Shown: positions 39,751 through 49,989, numbered from the stretch's first letter. The stretch: DNA of 64,000 bases from Agapetus fuscipes (GCA_951799405.1 OX637337.1:3968001-4032000), one strand, 5' to 3'. The notes: generated by a model from the sequence alone, not told the origin. Program-made: numbers and translations.

Positions 39751-39966
39751 TTTTAATTGTCGAAATAACGAATCGTGAAAATAAATAGTTTGTTAACGAA
39801 CAGGTTTTCTAAGATATTCTGTGGAGCACATCTATATGTGACCGAAAGTCGTTTGAACGAAATTTCGTGTGAACGAAAAAACCTTTCCCAATGACCGGTC
39901 ACCAAAGGTCCATCCAGCTTTACTTTATCCAGCAACTGGGTCTTGCTTGACAATTGGCGCTTTGTA
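39672..39966 (+). repeat. Duplicated block, copy 1
   Basis: About 295 bp nearly identical to 41671-41964, differing visibly only in the length of a T-run. It spans the SINE-A 3' body, a type 1 tail, a 110 bp unique linker and the start of the next SINE-A body with the odd doubled CTTTACTTTATCCAGC. Confidence 0.9.
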
Positions 39967-40276
39967 GCGACGATGACCAAGCTCGTAAAAATGTCGATAG
40001 CTCAATTGGTAGAATGCTTGCATTCCATGCCGAGAGCAAGGGTTCGATCTCAAGGCTTACTCAGCCTTCACAAGAAATGAGAACCAGCCCCCTCGGGAGC
40101 TGGGAAACCCCCACTTCAAATGAAGTGGTTGGTGTAAAGCCGGCCACTTTACCTCTAAAAATAAATAGGTCCCGAATCCCGAAGTGACACTAAATACTGT
40201 AACTTCTAACTATAAAAAATAACTATGTAACTACTAACTTTATAGTGTAACTACACATAATGTGTAGCTTAGTTGC
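39889..40276 (+). mobile_element. Dimeric SINE: SINE-A body plus SINE-B
   Basis: A 5'-truncated SINE-A body to CAAGCTCG (about 39978-39985), then GTAAAAAT and a SINE-B head at 39993 (GTCGATAGCTCAATTGGTAG; GGGTTCGATCTC). The body follows to CACATAATGTGTAGCTTAG. A 35 bp local duplication (AACTTCTAACTATAAAAAAT-like) disturbs the end. Confidence 0.85.
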
Positions 40277-40358
40277 GTTCTGTGCTCCGCCGGGAATTGA
40301 ACTTACAACCTTCCGATTAAGAGTTGGAAGCGTAGTCAATAGACTAAGGACCGATCTT
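40277..40358 (-). mobile_element. SINE-A head fragment
   Basis: GTGCTCCGCCGGGAATTGAA, CTTACAACCTTCCGATTAAG and AGACTAAGGACCG: complement of a tRNA-like head. Confidence 0.7.
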
Positions 40359-40605
40359 TTTGCACGCATTTGGAAAAAAAATGTCGAATTCTAAGAAATA
40401 TTATTATTTATTATACAAGAAGTAGGTAGGTACCTTTTGTTGGTATAACTTTTTCCTCGCTGACGATATTCTGCTGGCCATGTTGTGCTATTATTGTTAT
40501 TTGAGATGCAGGTGTTTTCTTATGTAGGGCTGTCAAAAATATATTGTCTTCATGCGTGAAATTAATTTTAATTTTTTTTTTCATTACTTTGGTTTAGCTC
40601 AAAAT
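40359..40605. other. No recognised feature
   Basis: A+T-rich spacer with a TAGGTAGGTACCT motif at about 40424. Confidence 0.4.
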
Positions 40606-40606
40606 C

Positions 40607-41165
40607 TATAATCTATAAATCGCTATTGCCATTTACGGCTCATATTTAATGCATAACCACAAGCAGGCACATTTAAGTTCGTGTTTACACATGTTGTACA
40701 ATAACAGTAAAAAATATAATATCAGGATGATTTATTCGGTGAGCGCTGTTTTTGTGTGAATCACACCCTCCTCCTTCGAGCCCTCTGCGAGCTTGGTCGT
40801 CGCTGTAGAAAGCTCCAATTCTCATGCAAGACCCAGTTGGTGTAAAGCCGGATCGACCTATGGTGACCGACCTTTGACAAAGACAGATTAATTTTGCAAC
40901 CCAACGAAGAGCAAATATTAAAAATGAAATCTTTTTTTTGAGCTCCGCCGGAATTCGAACCCACTTCCTTCCGATCCGGATTCAAAGTTTTAACCACTAG
41001 ACTGCGGGCCGGTCTGCCTTTTTATGTGTCTTTATCTACAAAATAAACCAAATCTCACATGAACATGAACTTAGCAACTCTTATCGCCCTGTTTTGAAAT
41101 CGGGGTGGCAATTGCAAAAGTGAACCAAGTTTTTTTCTGTATGGTTGTCAGCCTCATACCAAACA
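40607..41165 (-). mobile_element. TREP interrupted by SINE-A
   Basis: TREP 3' half at 40607-40710 (AATCTATAAATCGC, CCACAAGCAGGCACATTTAA) and 5' half at 41015-41165 (ACAAAATAAACCAAATCTCA, GTTGTCAGCCTCATACC). Confidence 0.75.
40720..41014 (-). mobile_element. SINE-A type 1 inside TREP
   Basis: The plus strand reads the tail first (GGATGATTTATTCGGTGAGC), then CGAGCTTGGTCGTCGCTG in complement, the body, and the head with TAACCACTAGACTGCGGGCC. Confidence 0.8.
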
Positions 41166-41460
41166 ACTAGTTAAGGTTAATAATTATAGGCATTATTTCT
41201 TTTAAAATTACTCACCTTTGATATCTCTTTAAATATTAATTTATATTGACAGACTGCATTTGCGTCAACCCTTGTGAGTGATAAAAAATATATGCATGTG
41301 TCAGTTTGTGTAGTGGTGTGAGAAAAACTAACACACTGTTTTTTTTTTTGTACATTGATGGGATAGCTCCAAAACTTAATATATACATTTTGTATTATTT
41401 TCAAAACAATTCAAAGATTTCAATTAATGATATTTCAAAATAAAATTGACAGTTAATTGT
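41166..41460. other. No recognised feature
   Basis: A+T-rich spacer. Confidence 0.4.
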
Positions 41461-41752
41461 GACCGGTTTGTAGTTCAGTAGTAACACTTCGAACTCTGAA
41501 TGGAAGGTTGTGGGTACGATTCCCGGTGGAGCAAAAAAAAAAACATTTATATTTTCAAATTTTCTCGTCGCTGGGTTGAAAATTCATAAACCTTGACCAA
41601 AGACCGGTCATCAAAAGGTCTATCCAGCCTTACAGCCACTGGGTCTTGCTTGAGAATTGGCGCTTTCTAGAGCGACGACCAAGCTCGCAGAGGGCTCTTG
41701 AGGTGTGATACACACAAAAACAACGCTCACCAAATAAATCATTTTTTTTTTT
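41461..41752 (+). mobile_element. SINE-A, full length, type 1 tail
   Basis: Head GACCGGTTTGTAGTTCAGTA, B-box GGGTACGATTCCC, complete body, CAAGCTCG then GAGGGCTCTTGAGGTGTGAT, AACGCTCACCAAATAAATC and a T-run. Confidence 0.85.
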
Positions 41753-41964
41753 AATTGTCGAAATAACGAATCGTGAAAATAAATAGTTTGTTAACGAACA
41801 GGTTTTCTAAGATATTCTGTGGAGCACATCTATATGTGACCGAAAGTCGTTTGAACGAAATTTCGTGTGAACGAAAAAACCTTTCCCAATGACCGGTCAC
41901 CAAAGGTCCATCCAGCTTTACTTTATCCAGCAACTGGGTCTTGCTTGACAATTGGCGCTTTGTA
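41671..41964 (+). repeat. Duplicated block, copy 2
   Basis: Near-identical partner of 39672-39966, about 2 kb downstream. Beyond 41964 the copies part: copy 1 proceeds to CAAGCTCG and SINE-B, whereas this one jumps to ACACATAAAAACAGCGCTCA, a shortened type 1 tail. Confidence 0.9.
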
Positions 41965-41989
41965 ACACATAAAAACAGCGCTCACCAAT

Positions 41990-42240
41990 TAAATCAGCCT
42001 ATTTTTTATTTTTTTAAATAACCTCGATTTGGAGCTCCCTACGTTTGACAGTATGCCAATGTATTATAATGACCGGATAGCAGACAAAGTGAATAATATC
42101 AATGTATTGGTAGGGTCTGGCCGTCTTAGTGTGGAATTGTAGAAAAAAATATTATTATTTTAGCTAGCACATCTGCCGGCACACAGTCAAAGTTAAACAT
42201 TATAAAAAAGTGCTAACCTTATTTAGTTACGACATTTATC
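41990..42240. other. No recognised feature
   Basis: A+T-rich spacer. Confidence 0.4.
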
Positions 42241-42870
42241 AACAGATTACGAATTTTACGATTTTTTACGAATTCCGTGTATCTATAACTCCCTCTTAAG
42301 TAATTGCTCTACTCACCGGTTTTTACAAATTCATCGTGAATACTGATACATCTAGAGTTATATCACTTTACACCAATTTTTGACTAGAAATTTAGCAAAG
42401 TGATCCGATTCAGGTAAATTATGAAAATATCACTATTATAAGTATAACAATTGAATCTTTGGGGTAGTACTTTTATAATTGGTTTGAGAAACATTCTGTT
42501 AGGAATATTATCTTACGAGTTATTAGATTTTTAAACTTTTTGTGTATCACTTTACACAAAGACAACTTATAGGTGCAATATAATATAACTCGACTTGTAT
42601 CATTTATCACGTAATAAATGATACAAGTACAGGCAAAAAAGGTACAACTGACAGAGTTTAATAAATTACTTTAAAACTATAATATTTACCATAAAAATTA
42701 AAATGCACAGTGAAAGTGAATGTTTTTATCTACAAAATAAGGTACTTATGTGTAACCTAGCCCACTTAGTTCATGAATTAGAATTTTTTAAATCTTGTTT
42801 TTGCTCTCCTGTAAAATGATGATTTTTGAGTTGTATCACTTTTCACAGGAGGCACAGATTTAATTCAAAC
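42241..42870 (-). repeat. Family I repeat, minus copy
   Basis: TTTTGAGTTGTATCACTTTT and CACAGGAGGCACAGATTTAA at 42828-42865 are the complement of the 37.03 kb start. Further GTATCACTTTACAC words are at 42367 and 42543. A small perfect hairpin, ATCATTTATC-ACGTAATA-type with AATGATACAAG, lies at 42597-42627. Confidence 0.5.
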
Positions 42871-43190
42871 GGTCAATTCACTCCTGGTTGTGGGCCTCAC
42901 TCACACAAGCTCATTTCAATAAATTACATTCTCTTAATTGATAAATAACAAGTGCAATCATTTAAGAGTCGTCACATATCTCAACAAATTTATTCATCAG
43001 AAAAATATGTGTGTCAAAACGGGGAAATAAATTACGGAGTGAACCAACCACGCCTTTGCGGTGTTTGGAATTATAGAGTTGGCAGAAATGTAAAGTCGTG
43101 TATGGGTAATTATAGGAATCGGATTAAAAAGTCGTTTGTGGGAACTACGAGTAAGATAGGATTTTATAAATCAAAAAAAAATATAAACGT
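42871..43190. other. No recognised feature
   Basis: A 90-codon plus frame at 42952-43224 runs into TREP and shows no motif; it is not supported as a gene. Confidence 0.4.
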
Positions 43191-43191
43191 G

Positions 43192-43456
43192 TGTTCCTTG
43201 ACTTATAGGTTGGTATGCGGCTGACCACCCATGCTGTAAAAATGGTTCACTTTGCCAATGTCACCCCTGTCTCAGGGAAGGACGGCAAGAGTTGCAGGGT
43301 GTATGTCCATTTGAGATTTGATTTTTATGTTGTAGGTTCACATGAGGCATGTGCAAGCGCGAACTTGTACGTGTCTGGTTGTGAGAATGCATGTAATGTG
43401 AATCTTCAATGTAACATATCCTTGCAACTTAGATTAGATTAGATTAGATTAGATTA
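43192..43456 (+). mobile_element. TREP, full length
   Basis: From TTCCTTGACTTATAGGTTGG to CTTGCAACTTAGATTAGATT and five pentamers. Carries the open 75-codon frame common to the subfamily, which starts ATGCGGCTGACC. Confidence 0.9.
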
Positions 43457-43549
43457 GTTTGTCAAATACTCAATCTGTGTTTATCAGAATCATTACTGAG
43501 TCAATAATGTTTTTTTGAATAGGATAGGCAAGTCCAAATTTCAATTCAA

Positions 43550-43668
43550 ATCCAAACCTCAAATGAAGCGATGCAACTTTTGCCAAAGTTCCCCTGAAAT
43601 TGGGAAAGTAAACCATTTTTACAGTTTGGGTGGTCAGCCTTATGCCAACCTATAAGTCAAGGAATCTC
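43550..43668 (-). mobile_element. TREP 5' half
   Basis: CAAACCTCAAATGAAGCGAT, GCAACTTTTGCCAAAG, GGTGGTCAGCCTTATGCCAA and CCTATAAGTCAAGGAA. Confidence 0.75.
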
Positions 43669-44035
43669 ATTTCCAAAAAAATGATCATTGATTTCTGGTT
43701 TTGGTTCTATACGAAAAATAAAATAATATGGGCTGATTTATTTGGTTAGAGCTGTTTAGTTACGATCAAAGTCACAGGGTTACGGTTCGATTCCTACCAT
43801 AACGCTACTGAAAACTCTACTAAAAATATATACATTTTCTTTAATTTTCATTTCTAAAAAATCCTAGATATAATTCAGTCTTATTTTTACACTTAATTTA
43901 AAAAAAAAACAGCTCATTAGCCAAACTATTGTCTTTTAATTGGTCCACATTTTGAGTTCCCACACACGTATTTCCTTGTCCCTCCTGTGACATAATGTTT
44001 TTTGAGTTATTATAGCCACACAATATTTTTGTCCG
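43669..44035. other. No recognised feature
   Basis: A tRNA-like word (GGGTTACGGTTCGATTCC) at about 43777 may be a SINE head scrap. Confidence 0.4.
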
Positions 44036-44039
44036 CTCT

Positions 44040-44690
44040 GTGGCTTCCTGATGCTATCTCGGGGAGATTTTAAATTCAACCGTAGAAAGGTTCAGTTCTA
44101 GAAAATCCGATGACTTGAGAGCTGGACGAGGTGACCGATTGAAACTGCTGAACCAGATATTTCTTTATTTGTTCATAGCTCAAGTGTAAAATGAAATATT
44201 TGTTGGGTAGTATCCAAGAGGTGTTTATCACAGATCACATTATAATCAAGCGCACTTTGAAGTCGATGCGCTCTGGGACATGGAGCCAGTGAAGTTTCTG
44301 GAGAAGAGGAGTAATGTGATTGAATGTCGACTGACCAGCGATCATGTGAGCGCATGCATTGATGAGCACTTGTATTCTGTTTAATTGGTTGGCTTTTTGG
44401 TTGAAATCCATAAAAGCTATTGCAATAGTCTATTTTTGACACCACGTAGGCATTAGCAAGTGCTTTTAATGCCACAATTGACAGTTATGGAAAAGCTTGA
44501 TCTGCCGTAGTCCATAGAAGCTCGAACTGACGATCTTATTTATTGACTTGACGAGCAATTTATACGGTGCTGTTTTCTATCAGGTGCTATTTTCCATAGT
44601 AATCCCCAGTACTTCAGTATTTTGGTTTAGCATCAGCCAATGCGGAGACACCCAAAACCATTACATCTTGAAAGGAATCTCTCACTTTGC
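44040..44690 (-). pseudogene. LINE fragment, CR1/L2-type
   Basis: On the minus strand with several frameshifts: LNQNTEVLGITMENST near 44640, LKALANAYVVSKIDYCNSF, then FNHITPLLQKLHWLHVPERI and DFKVRLI. The order matches the segment after the catalytic domain in the LINEs at 22 and 45 kb, but the sequence is more decayed and lacks a recognisable tail. Confidence 0.75.
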
Positions 44691-44699
44691 TCAGCATAT

Positions 44700-45483
44700 A
44701 TATTATATATGAGGATAATTTATTTAATTAAAAGTTAATACATGACAAAAGAGCGCCGTTTTTGTGTATGTCACACCTCAAGGGCCCTCCTAATCATGAA
44801 TGAGATATTTTAAAAAGGTGCTGTTTGAGTGCTTTCTTAAAAATGCCAACAGATTCCGAAACCCTCACTCTGGGTGGCAGTCTGTTCCACTCCACTGGTC
44901 CCGCAAACCGGAAAGCGCGATCCCCAAAATTAGTGCATATTTGACGGCGAGGCTGCACCAACCTGACAGCTCGACACTCCGCTGACCTAAGTGTCCGCCC
45001 CCTCACACTCACCTCAACGGGGGAAAACATGTCTGCCAGATATGATGGAGCCAAACCATTTAGGGCTTTAAATACCATCAAACACACACGGTAGACCACC
45101 CTCTCAGGAAAACGAAGCCAATGTAGTTCTTTCAACAGCGTAGTGATGTGAGAGAATTTGGACATCCCGAAGATCAGTCTTGCGGCCGCATTCAAAAGAG
45201 ACTGAAATCTGTTCAGTTGCTTCTTTGACTGGCCGATATAAAGTGTGGAACAATAATCAATTCGGGACATCACAAAAGCACTCACCAATGTTTTAACCAC
45301 ACCCGGCATATCTGTTGTATCTTCTGGTCTACAGTGTGCGTATATTTGGCAATCATCTGCATACATATGCATTTGAACTCTCCAGCTCTGTGCAAAGCTT
45401 TTCAGTTCCCTAATATACATTATAAAGAACAGTGGTCCCAAGACGGAGCCCTGTGGAACTCCTGTATCCATATCAGCCATATC
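44700..45483 (-). pseudogene. LINE 3' half with YADD motif and intact 228-codon frame
   Basis: The minus-strand frame (44794-45480) begins in the reverse transcriptase palm: TGVPQGSVLGPLFFIMYI, then MYADDCQIYAH with the catalytic YADD. At EDTTDMPGVVKTLVSAFV it jumps directly to the thumb/C-terminal part (MSRIDYCSTLYIG; KFSHITTLLKELHWLRFPER; ICTNFGDRAFRFAGPVEWNR). Related elements carry more residues between, so an in-frame internal deletion is likely. No stop or frameshift interrupts it, suggesting youth. The 3' end reads AGGGCCCTTGAGGTGTGACA, TACACAAAAACGGCGCTC and AAATAAATTATCCTCAT, the same design as the SINE-A type 1 tail. Confidence 0.85.
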
Positions 45484-46000
45484 TCATATTTTGTTCTTCG
45501 TAGACCTTAATTAATTAATAACAATAATACCATGTTATAATCATGTTTTACAATAACTTCAATGGTTACTAGAAAAAAATATACGACGATTGTTGTCTTC
45601 AGCTCTGGTCTCGTTTGGGTGACCATATAAATATTCATGTGATGAAAAAGACCCGCAACGTAAAATACAAGACGCAAATAAAAACAGGAAACGTTTTTAG
45701 ATGACTTATATGTGTAAAAAGTGTGTCTTATCTAAGATAATGTGTACAGTATAAGTGTATATTAAGCTGTGTGTGTTAGCTTAGATAGTAGACGAGCTGT
45801 GTGTGTTAGCTAAGATAATGTATTCGTGGAGAGGCGACCTGTCACGGTGGATTGTCACTGCTGTGTGGTCATTACTATACTGTAACGCTAGGTGACCAAC
45901 ATGTGAACAGAGAACAAAGAACCGAAACCGTAATTAACCCGTCGAATTAAAACAAAAACAACAAAAAACTTTGCATATCGATATACATAGATCTATAATA
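45484..46000. other. Unrecognised, short internal duplication
   Basis: GCTGTGTGTGTTAGCT(T)A is repeated at about 45767 and 45797 with TAAGATAATGT words around it. No larger repeat is evident. Confidence 0.4.
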
Positions 46001-46004
46001 AATC

Positions 46005-46140
46005 TATAATCTAAGTTGCAAAGATATATTAATAGTGGAAAATTCTCATTAAAAGCTTGCCCACAAACAAACACATGCACGCCTACAAATGCTGCATGCG
46101 TACTTAAAAATTAAAATCCAACCCTACTCTTACAGACAAC
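46005..46140 (-). mobile_element. TREP 3' half
   Basis: ATAATCTAAGTTGCAAAGAT, CTTGCCCACAAACAAACACA, GCTGCATGCGTACTT. Confidence 0.65.
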
Positions 46141-46164
46141 CTGCGGTCCTTCGAGCATAGAAGT

Positions 46165-46490
46165 TTTTTTTACTAAGCTGCACATATAGTGTAAACTATA
46201 ACCGCGTTGTTCCTAAAGAGGTGACCCCTTTTTACGTGAGAAACGTATTTATTGTTACAGGTAAGACGCCGATCACTTTAGTTGAAGGGGGATTTCCCGT
46301 GGAGGGCTGATTCTCATTTCTTGTGAAGGTTGAGTAACTGGGCCGGTATTTTATTATGGATTTAAAATAAACTCCGAAATAGATATATGCAGTTGGTAGA
46401 GTACCTATATGCATTTCATGCAGAGAGCTCGGGTTCGATACCCACTTAGGGTTTCAGAAATGATTTTCCATTTTGATGATGCAAAGCTAT
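46165..46490. mobile_element. SINE-B body and head in head-to-head inversion
   Basis: 46165-46385 is SINE-B body on the minus strand (CACATATAGTGTAA at the tail end, TTACAGGTAAGACGCCGATC, TCATTTCTTGTGAAGGTTGA). 46388-46490 is a SINE-B head and proximal body on the plus strand (GCAGTTGGTAGAGTACC; GGGTTCGATACCC). An inversion or two adjacent insertions would explain it. Confidence 0.7.
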
Positions 46491-46499
46491 GATTGAATC

Positions 46500-46630
46500 T
46501 CTCAGCTAATCTAATTTAAGTTGCAAATATATGTATCTAACATTAAAGATTCACATTAAATGCATTTTCACAAACAGTCACGTATAAGTTCGCGCTACAG
46601 AAATTCATAATGAGACACATTACAAATTAA
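46500..46630 (-). mobile_element. TREP 3' half
   Basis: CTAATCTAATTTAAGTTGC, CATTAAATGCATTTTCACAA, ACGTATAAGTTCGCGCT. Confidence 0.7.
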
Positions 46631-46684
46631 AATTAAAATAAAGTAAAATTAAAATTAAACTTAATATTAAACTTAGAATTAATA

Positions 46685-46860
46685 TAACATAAAAAATAAT
46701 TTTCAATGTGTTATAATCTATAATAATATGTTCAAAAATGAAAAAAATATGTCACTTAACATAAAAAAACATTTTCACTGTGTTCATGTTCAAAGATGAA
46801 AAAATATGTCACTTACATAAAAAATCATTTTCACTGTTTTCATGTTCAAACACACAAAAT
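46685..46860 (+). repeat. Tandem repeat of about 60-65 bp, three units
   Basis: Units contain AACATAAAAAA(T/C)A(T/A)TTTTCA, TGTTCA...AATGAAAAAATATGTCACTTA. Strongly A+T-rich. Confidence 0.7.
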
Positions 46861-47665
46861 CTAAAAAGTTCAAATAAAAAAATATATTGGCATATTTATC
46901 AATGAATTAGTAACCAGGAAACACTATGAGTAATTCTTTTACAATAAAAAATATCAACGACAATCGCCCATTAATTTCTTTGTATTTGCCAAAAAATGCA
47001 CAGAATGTTTTTTTTGCATAATATATTATCGTATAAAAAATAGTTAATTACTAGTTATTATTTTTACCAAGTAAATTTAATAGAATACACATGATTTTTT
47101 TTTAAACTTCTCGTATGTATCTATTAAATAAATAATTGATATAATATTATTTCAAAAACTTGTGTCCAATATAATATATACCTACGGGTATTATGAATTA
47201 ATTATTTACCAATGATTTTTTTAATGATTTTATTGGCGGGTTTTTAGGATCTATTTGTTGTAAAATGATAAATGATCATTTTACATGGAATAGATCGCAC
47301 ATTTCATATTCTCCTCCTATGCAGACACTTTTAATAAATGTATTTAGAATCTGCTCTTTTTCTCGGTAGGCAAACATCACACTTTTGTGTAAGAATAGGG
47401 TCCTAAGCAATCAATAATAAAATATTTGTTGGTTTTTTTCCTAGCAGGGTTGCTATCAATTTATTTACAAACCTCTTTGATGGGGTAAAATTATGACAAT
47501 AAACTAAAGAAACGTATAAAGAGTAATGTTTTTGTTTTCTCTACCAGAAATCAAACTCATGACCTTTTGATTACTAGTCCGATTATTGTCACTTATTCTT
47601 CTTCTATTGGTGCCACTTCTATCGAAGATCGGCGATCTTCATAACTATTTTGACCTTGGATGCTG
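46861..47665. other. No recognised feature
   Basis: Long A+T-rich stretch; a tRNA-like T-arm scrap at 47545 (AGAAATCAAACTCATGACC). Confidence 0.45.
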
Positions 47666-47667
47666 CT

Positions 47668-47875
47668 GGTTCACTTTGCCAATGTCACCCCTGTTTCAGG
47701 GAAGGACGGCAAGAGTTGCAGGGCTTATGTTCATTTGAGATTGGGTTTTTATAATGTAGGTCCACATGCGGCATGTGTTAGCGCGAAATTATAAATGTCT
47801 GCTTGTGGTAATGCATTTAATATAAATCTTAAATGATATATATCTTTTCAGCTTAGATTAGATTAGATGCTGCGG
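47668..47875 (+). mobile_element. TREP, 5'-truncated
   Basis: Begins GGTTCACTTTGCCAATGTCA and runs intact to TTCAGCTTAGATTAGATTAG. Confidence 0.9.
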
Positions 47876-48092
47876 CTTGAAACAGGGACTTGGTGCTGTT
47901 TGTTGTTGGAGCATTGTCACAGTCATTTTCCTCATTTGGAGATCTTCTCCCCTCAATCTAACCCTGCATGATAAGATGAAGAAGGCGGTATTTCTCATTT
48001 CTCATAACGTGACCGAAGTACATCAGCTTTCTCTGCTTAATGGTTGGCAGAAGTCCCTTTGTGGTGTGCAAACATCCGAAGACTTTTTGTCA
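47876..48092 (-). pseudogene. LINE coding fragment, family of 36.1-36.6 kb
   Basis: On the minus strand: KQRKLMYFGHVMRNEKYRLL, HLIMQG, IEGRRSPNEEN. The K-L-x-Y-F-G-H-V-M-R...L-I-x-x-G-x-I-E-G-R-R string is the usual C-terminal motif of RTE/jockey-group elements. Confidence 0.75.
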
Positions 48093-48099
48093 TTGGTGT

Positions 48100-48265
48100 A
48101 ATTTTTAGTGTAAATGTGATATTGCAAATGACTAGAACCTGCAGAGTGAGAAAATAGAAGAGCGTGCATGAAGAAAGTGATGAATGACGAGAAGATCAAA
48201 GAAGTGTGTATGGAAAGAACAGAGTGGAGACACATCTACGGAGCTATTGACCCCCCCTAGAGTAA
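48100..48265 (+). pseudogene. LINE-G remnant upstream of TREP
   Basis: GAAGAGCGTGCATGAAGAAA, GTGTGTATGGAAAGAACAGA, GAGACACATCTACGGAGC in LINE-G order. A TREP of the same orientation starts about 25 bp downstream. Confidence 0.55.
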
Positions 48266-48288
48266 AAGCAGCTGCATACAAGTTGGTT

Positions 48289-49137
48289 CCTTGACTTGTA
48301 GTTTAGTATGCGGCTGACTTCACTCTGCCAATGTCACCCCTGTTTCAGGGAAGGTCGGCAGGAGTTGCAGGGTGTATGTTCATTTGAGATTCGGGTTCGT
48401 ATACTGTAGGACTACATGCGGCATGTTTAAGCGCGAACTTAAACATGTCTTTTTTAACTGGCCACGGAAACTTTAAAGCCAAACTACACCAGCTGGGTAT
48501 CCCATCCATCTTATCAGCAGAGTGCCCTTGCGGCGCCAGCTCCCAGGACGTGCCTCATATATTATGGTACTGTCCATTGCGACACTCTGATCGGGTTGCG
48601 CTCCTTGCTGCAGTACGGCCGGCCATTGGCCCAGTCGGTTACGCAGACTTTGTTGCTACAAAATCAAATTTCTCCGCTTTTGAGCGATTTTGCGCTTCAT
48701 TTTGCCAAGCTGCATCCGCAGCGGATTCACAGTAATCCTGTCCTTAGATTTAAATTATTATTATTTCGTATTATGTGTATCATTATTCACGCTACTCGTG
48801 ATCTAGCAACAATCCCACAAGGAGTGCCACCCGAGGTATGCTATTAGCTTCAGTAACATCGAACCATTTACTTTTAGAGTCATGGGCACGCCTCTGACCT
48901 AGAGGTTCTTGTTTTGTCGTGCCGTTGCTTTCACTTCACGGGAAGGCCTTTCGCCACTTGAGAAAATATATAGCTTTGCATGAGCGTCCATGTGCTGTGG
49001 GTCCTTCTGACACATACATACAGGACGGGTACGAGGAGGGTTTGAGCATACATGTCATGTCTGTTTTGTGAAAATGCATGTGATGTGAATCTCTGATGTT
49101 ACTTATATTTTGCAACTTAGATTAGATTAGATACAAG
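48289..49137 (+). mobile_element. TREP interrupted by an R1-like LINE 3' end
   Basis: TREP 5' part at 48289-48450 (TTCCTTGACTTGTAGTTTAG to GCGCGAACTTAAACATGTCT) and 3' part at 49056-49137 (CATGTCTGTTTTGTGAAAAT to CAACTTAGATTAGATTAG). Confidence 0.85.
48451..49055 (+). pseudogene. R1/I-like LINE C-terminus and 3' UTR
   Basis: Flanked by CATGTCT at 48444-48450 and 49056-49062. The plus frame to 48735 reads FLTGHGNFKAKLHQLGIPSI, then CPCGASSQDVPHILWYCPLR. This combines the FLTGHG motif and the CxC...H...C zinc knuckle that close the polyproteins of R1, TRAS and I-group elements. About 320 bp of presumed 3' UTR follow without an obvious A-tail. Confidence 0.85.
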
Positions 49138-49878
49138 TACAAGTACTGTATATTCACTTGTACTAACAACATGCTCAAATTTCAACGCAATGTCAGCAAT
49201 CTACGCAACTATGAAATGCTGTCTATTTCAACTTGACGAGATTATTATTAAAGCATTTTTTTTATTTCATTTCTTGACCATTTTCCCACCGAACTCTGTT
49301 TCACCTTCCACCTTATCAACTTTAACACACACATCAACCAAAAAAGCCTCCAAACACCACGCCAAAATCACCTCTATCACACACCGCTTAAAGGTCATCT
49401 TTAAAATGCTTTTTTTTGGTCGCATGCATCATTATAGATTGGTGTTTGGGACCACAAGCTGACTAGACAAGGTCTCTCATGGCAAAATGACCTCGTGTAC
49501 CTATTTGTAATCTTGACCTTTGTGACCCGACTTGGTACCAGGGCTGATGGCGACCCGAAATTAAATGATAGTCATTGGGAAGTAATTACGTGTGTGGGTA
49601 TAAAATATTCAATAAAAAATAATGGACTTTTTCACTTCTCCTTCCCACGTTTTTATCCACATTTTTTGTAGTGATCAACTCTTTTCTAAATTGTCATCCT
49701 TTAAATATCGCTTTCCATCCAGCTAGGAAAATGTTTTTTTCTATTGAGTTTTAGTTCAACAATTACATATTATCTACTCTATATTTTCCTTCTATTTTTC
49801 ATATTCTCTTGTACAAAAATATCCTTCGCGGTATCATTGTTTTGCTTTAGTTTGGCAAAAAACCTCGTAGTAGATTTT
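49138..49878. other. No recognised feature
   Basis: A 90-codon plus frame at 49190-49462 shows only a Ser/Thr/Lys-rich run and no motif. Confidence 0.4.
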
Positions 49879-49980
49879 AATGTTGGTTGTGTCGTGTTGA
49901 TTTTGTCATGGTGATCTACTGTCATTGGGTTGTTCTGTCATGTGTCGTTATGTCATGTGTCGTTTTGTCACTGTTCCATT
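49879..49980 (+). repeat. 15 bp minisatellite array
   Basis: GTTGTGTCGTGTTGATTTTG, GTCATGTGTCGTTATGTCAT, GTGTCGTTTTGTCA: variant units of the family at 14.2 kb. Confidence 0.65.
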
Positions 49981-49989
49981 CTTCATTGA

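Noticed and set aside
42952..43224. 90-codon plus-strand gene
   Set aside because: It ends inside a TREP copy and its composition (Lys, Asn, Ser, Tyr) is that of A+T-rich noncoding DNA.
43215..43442. Conserved 75-codon protein (MRLTTHAVKMVHFANV...)
   Set aside because: It recurs because it is part of every TREP copy, in either orientation, with indels that are not multiples of three; there is no sign of selection on the frame.
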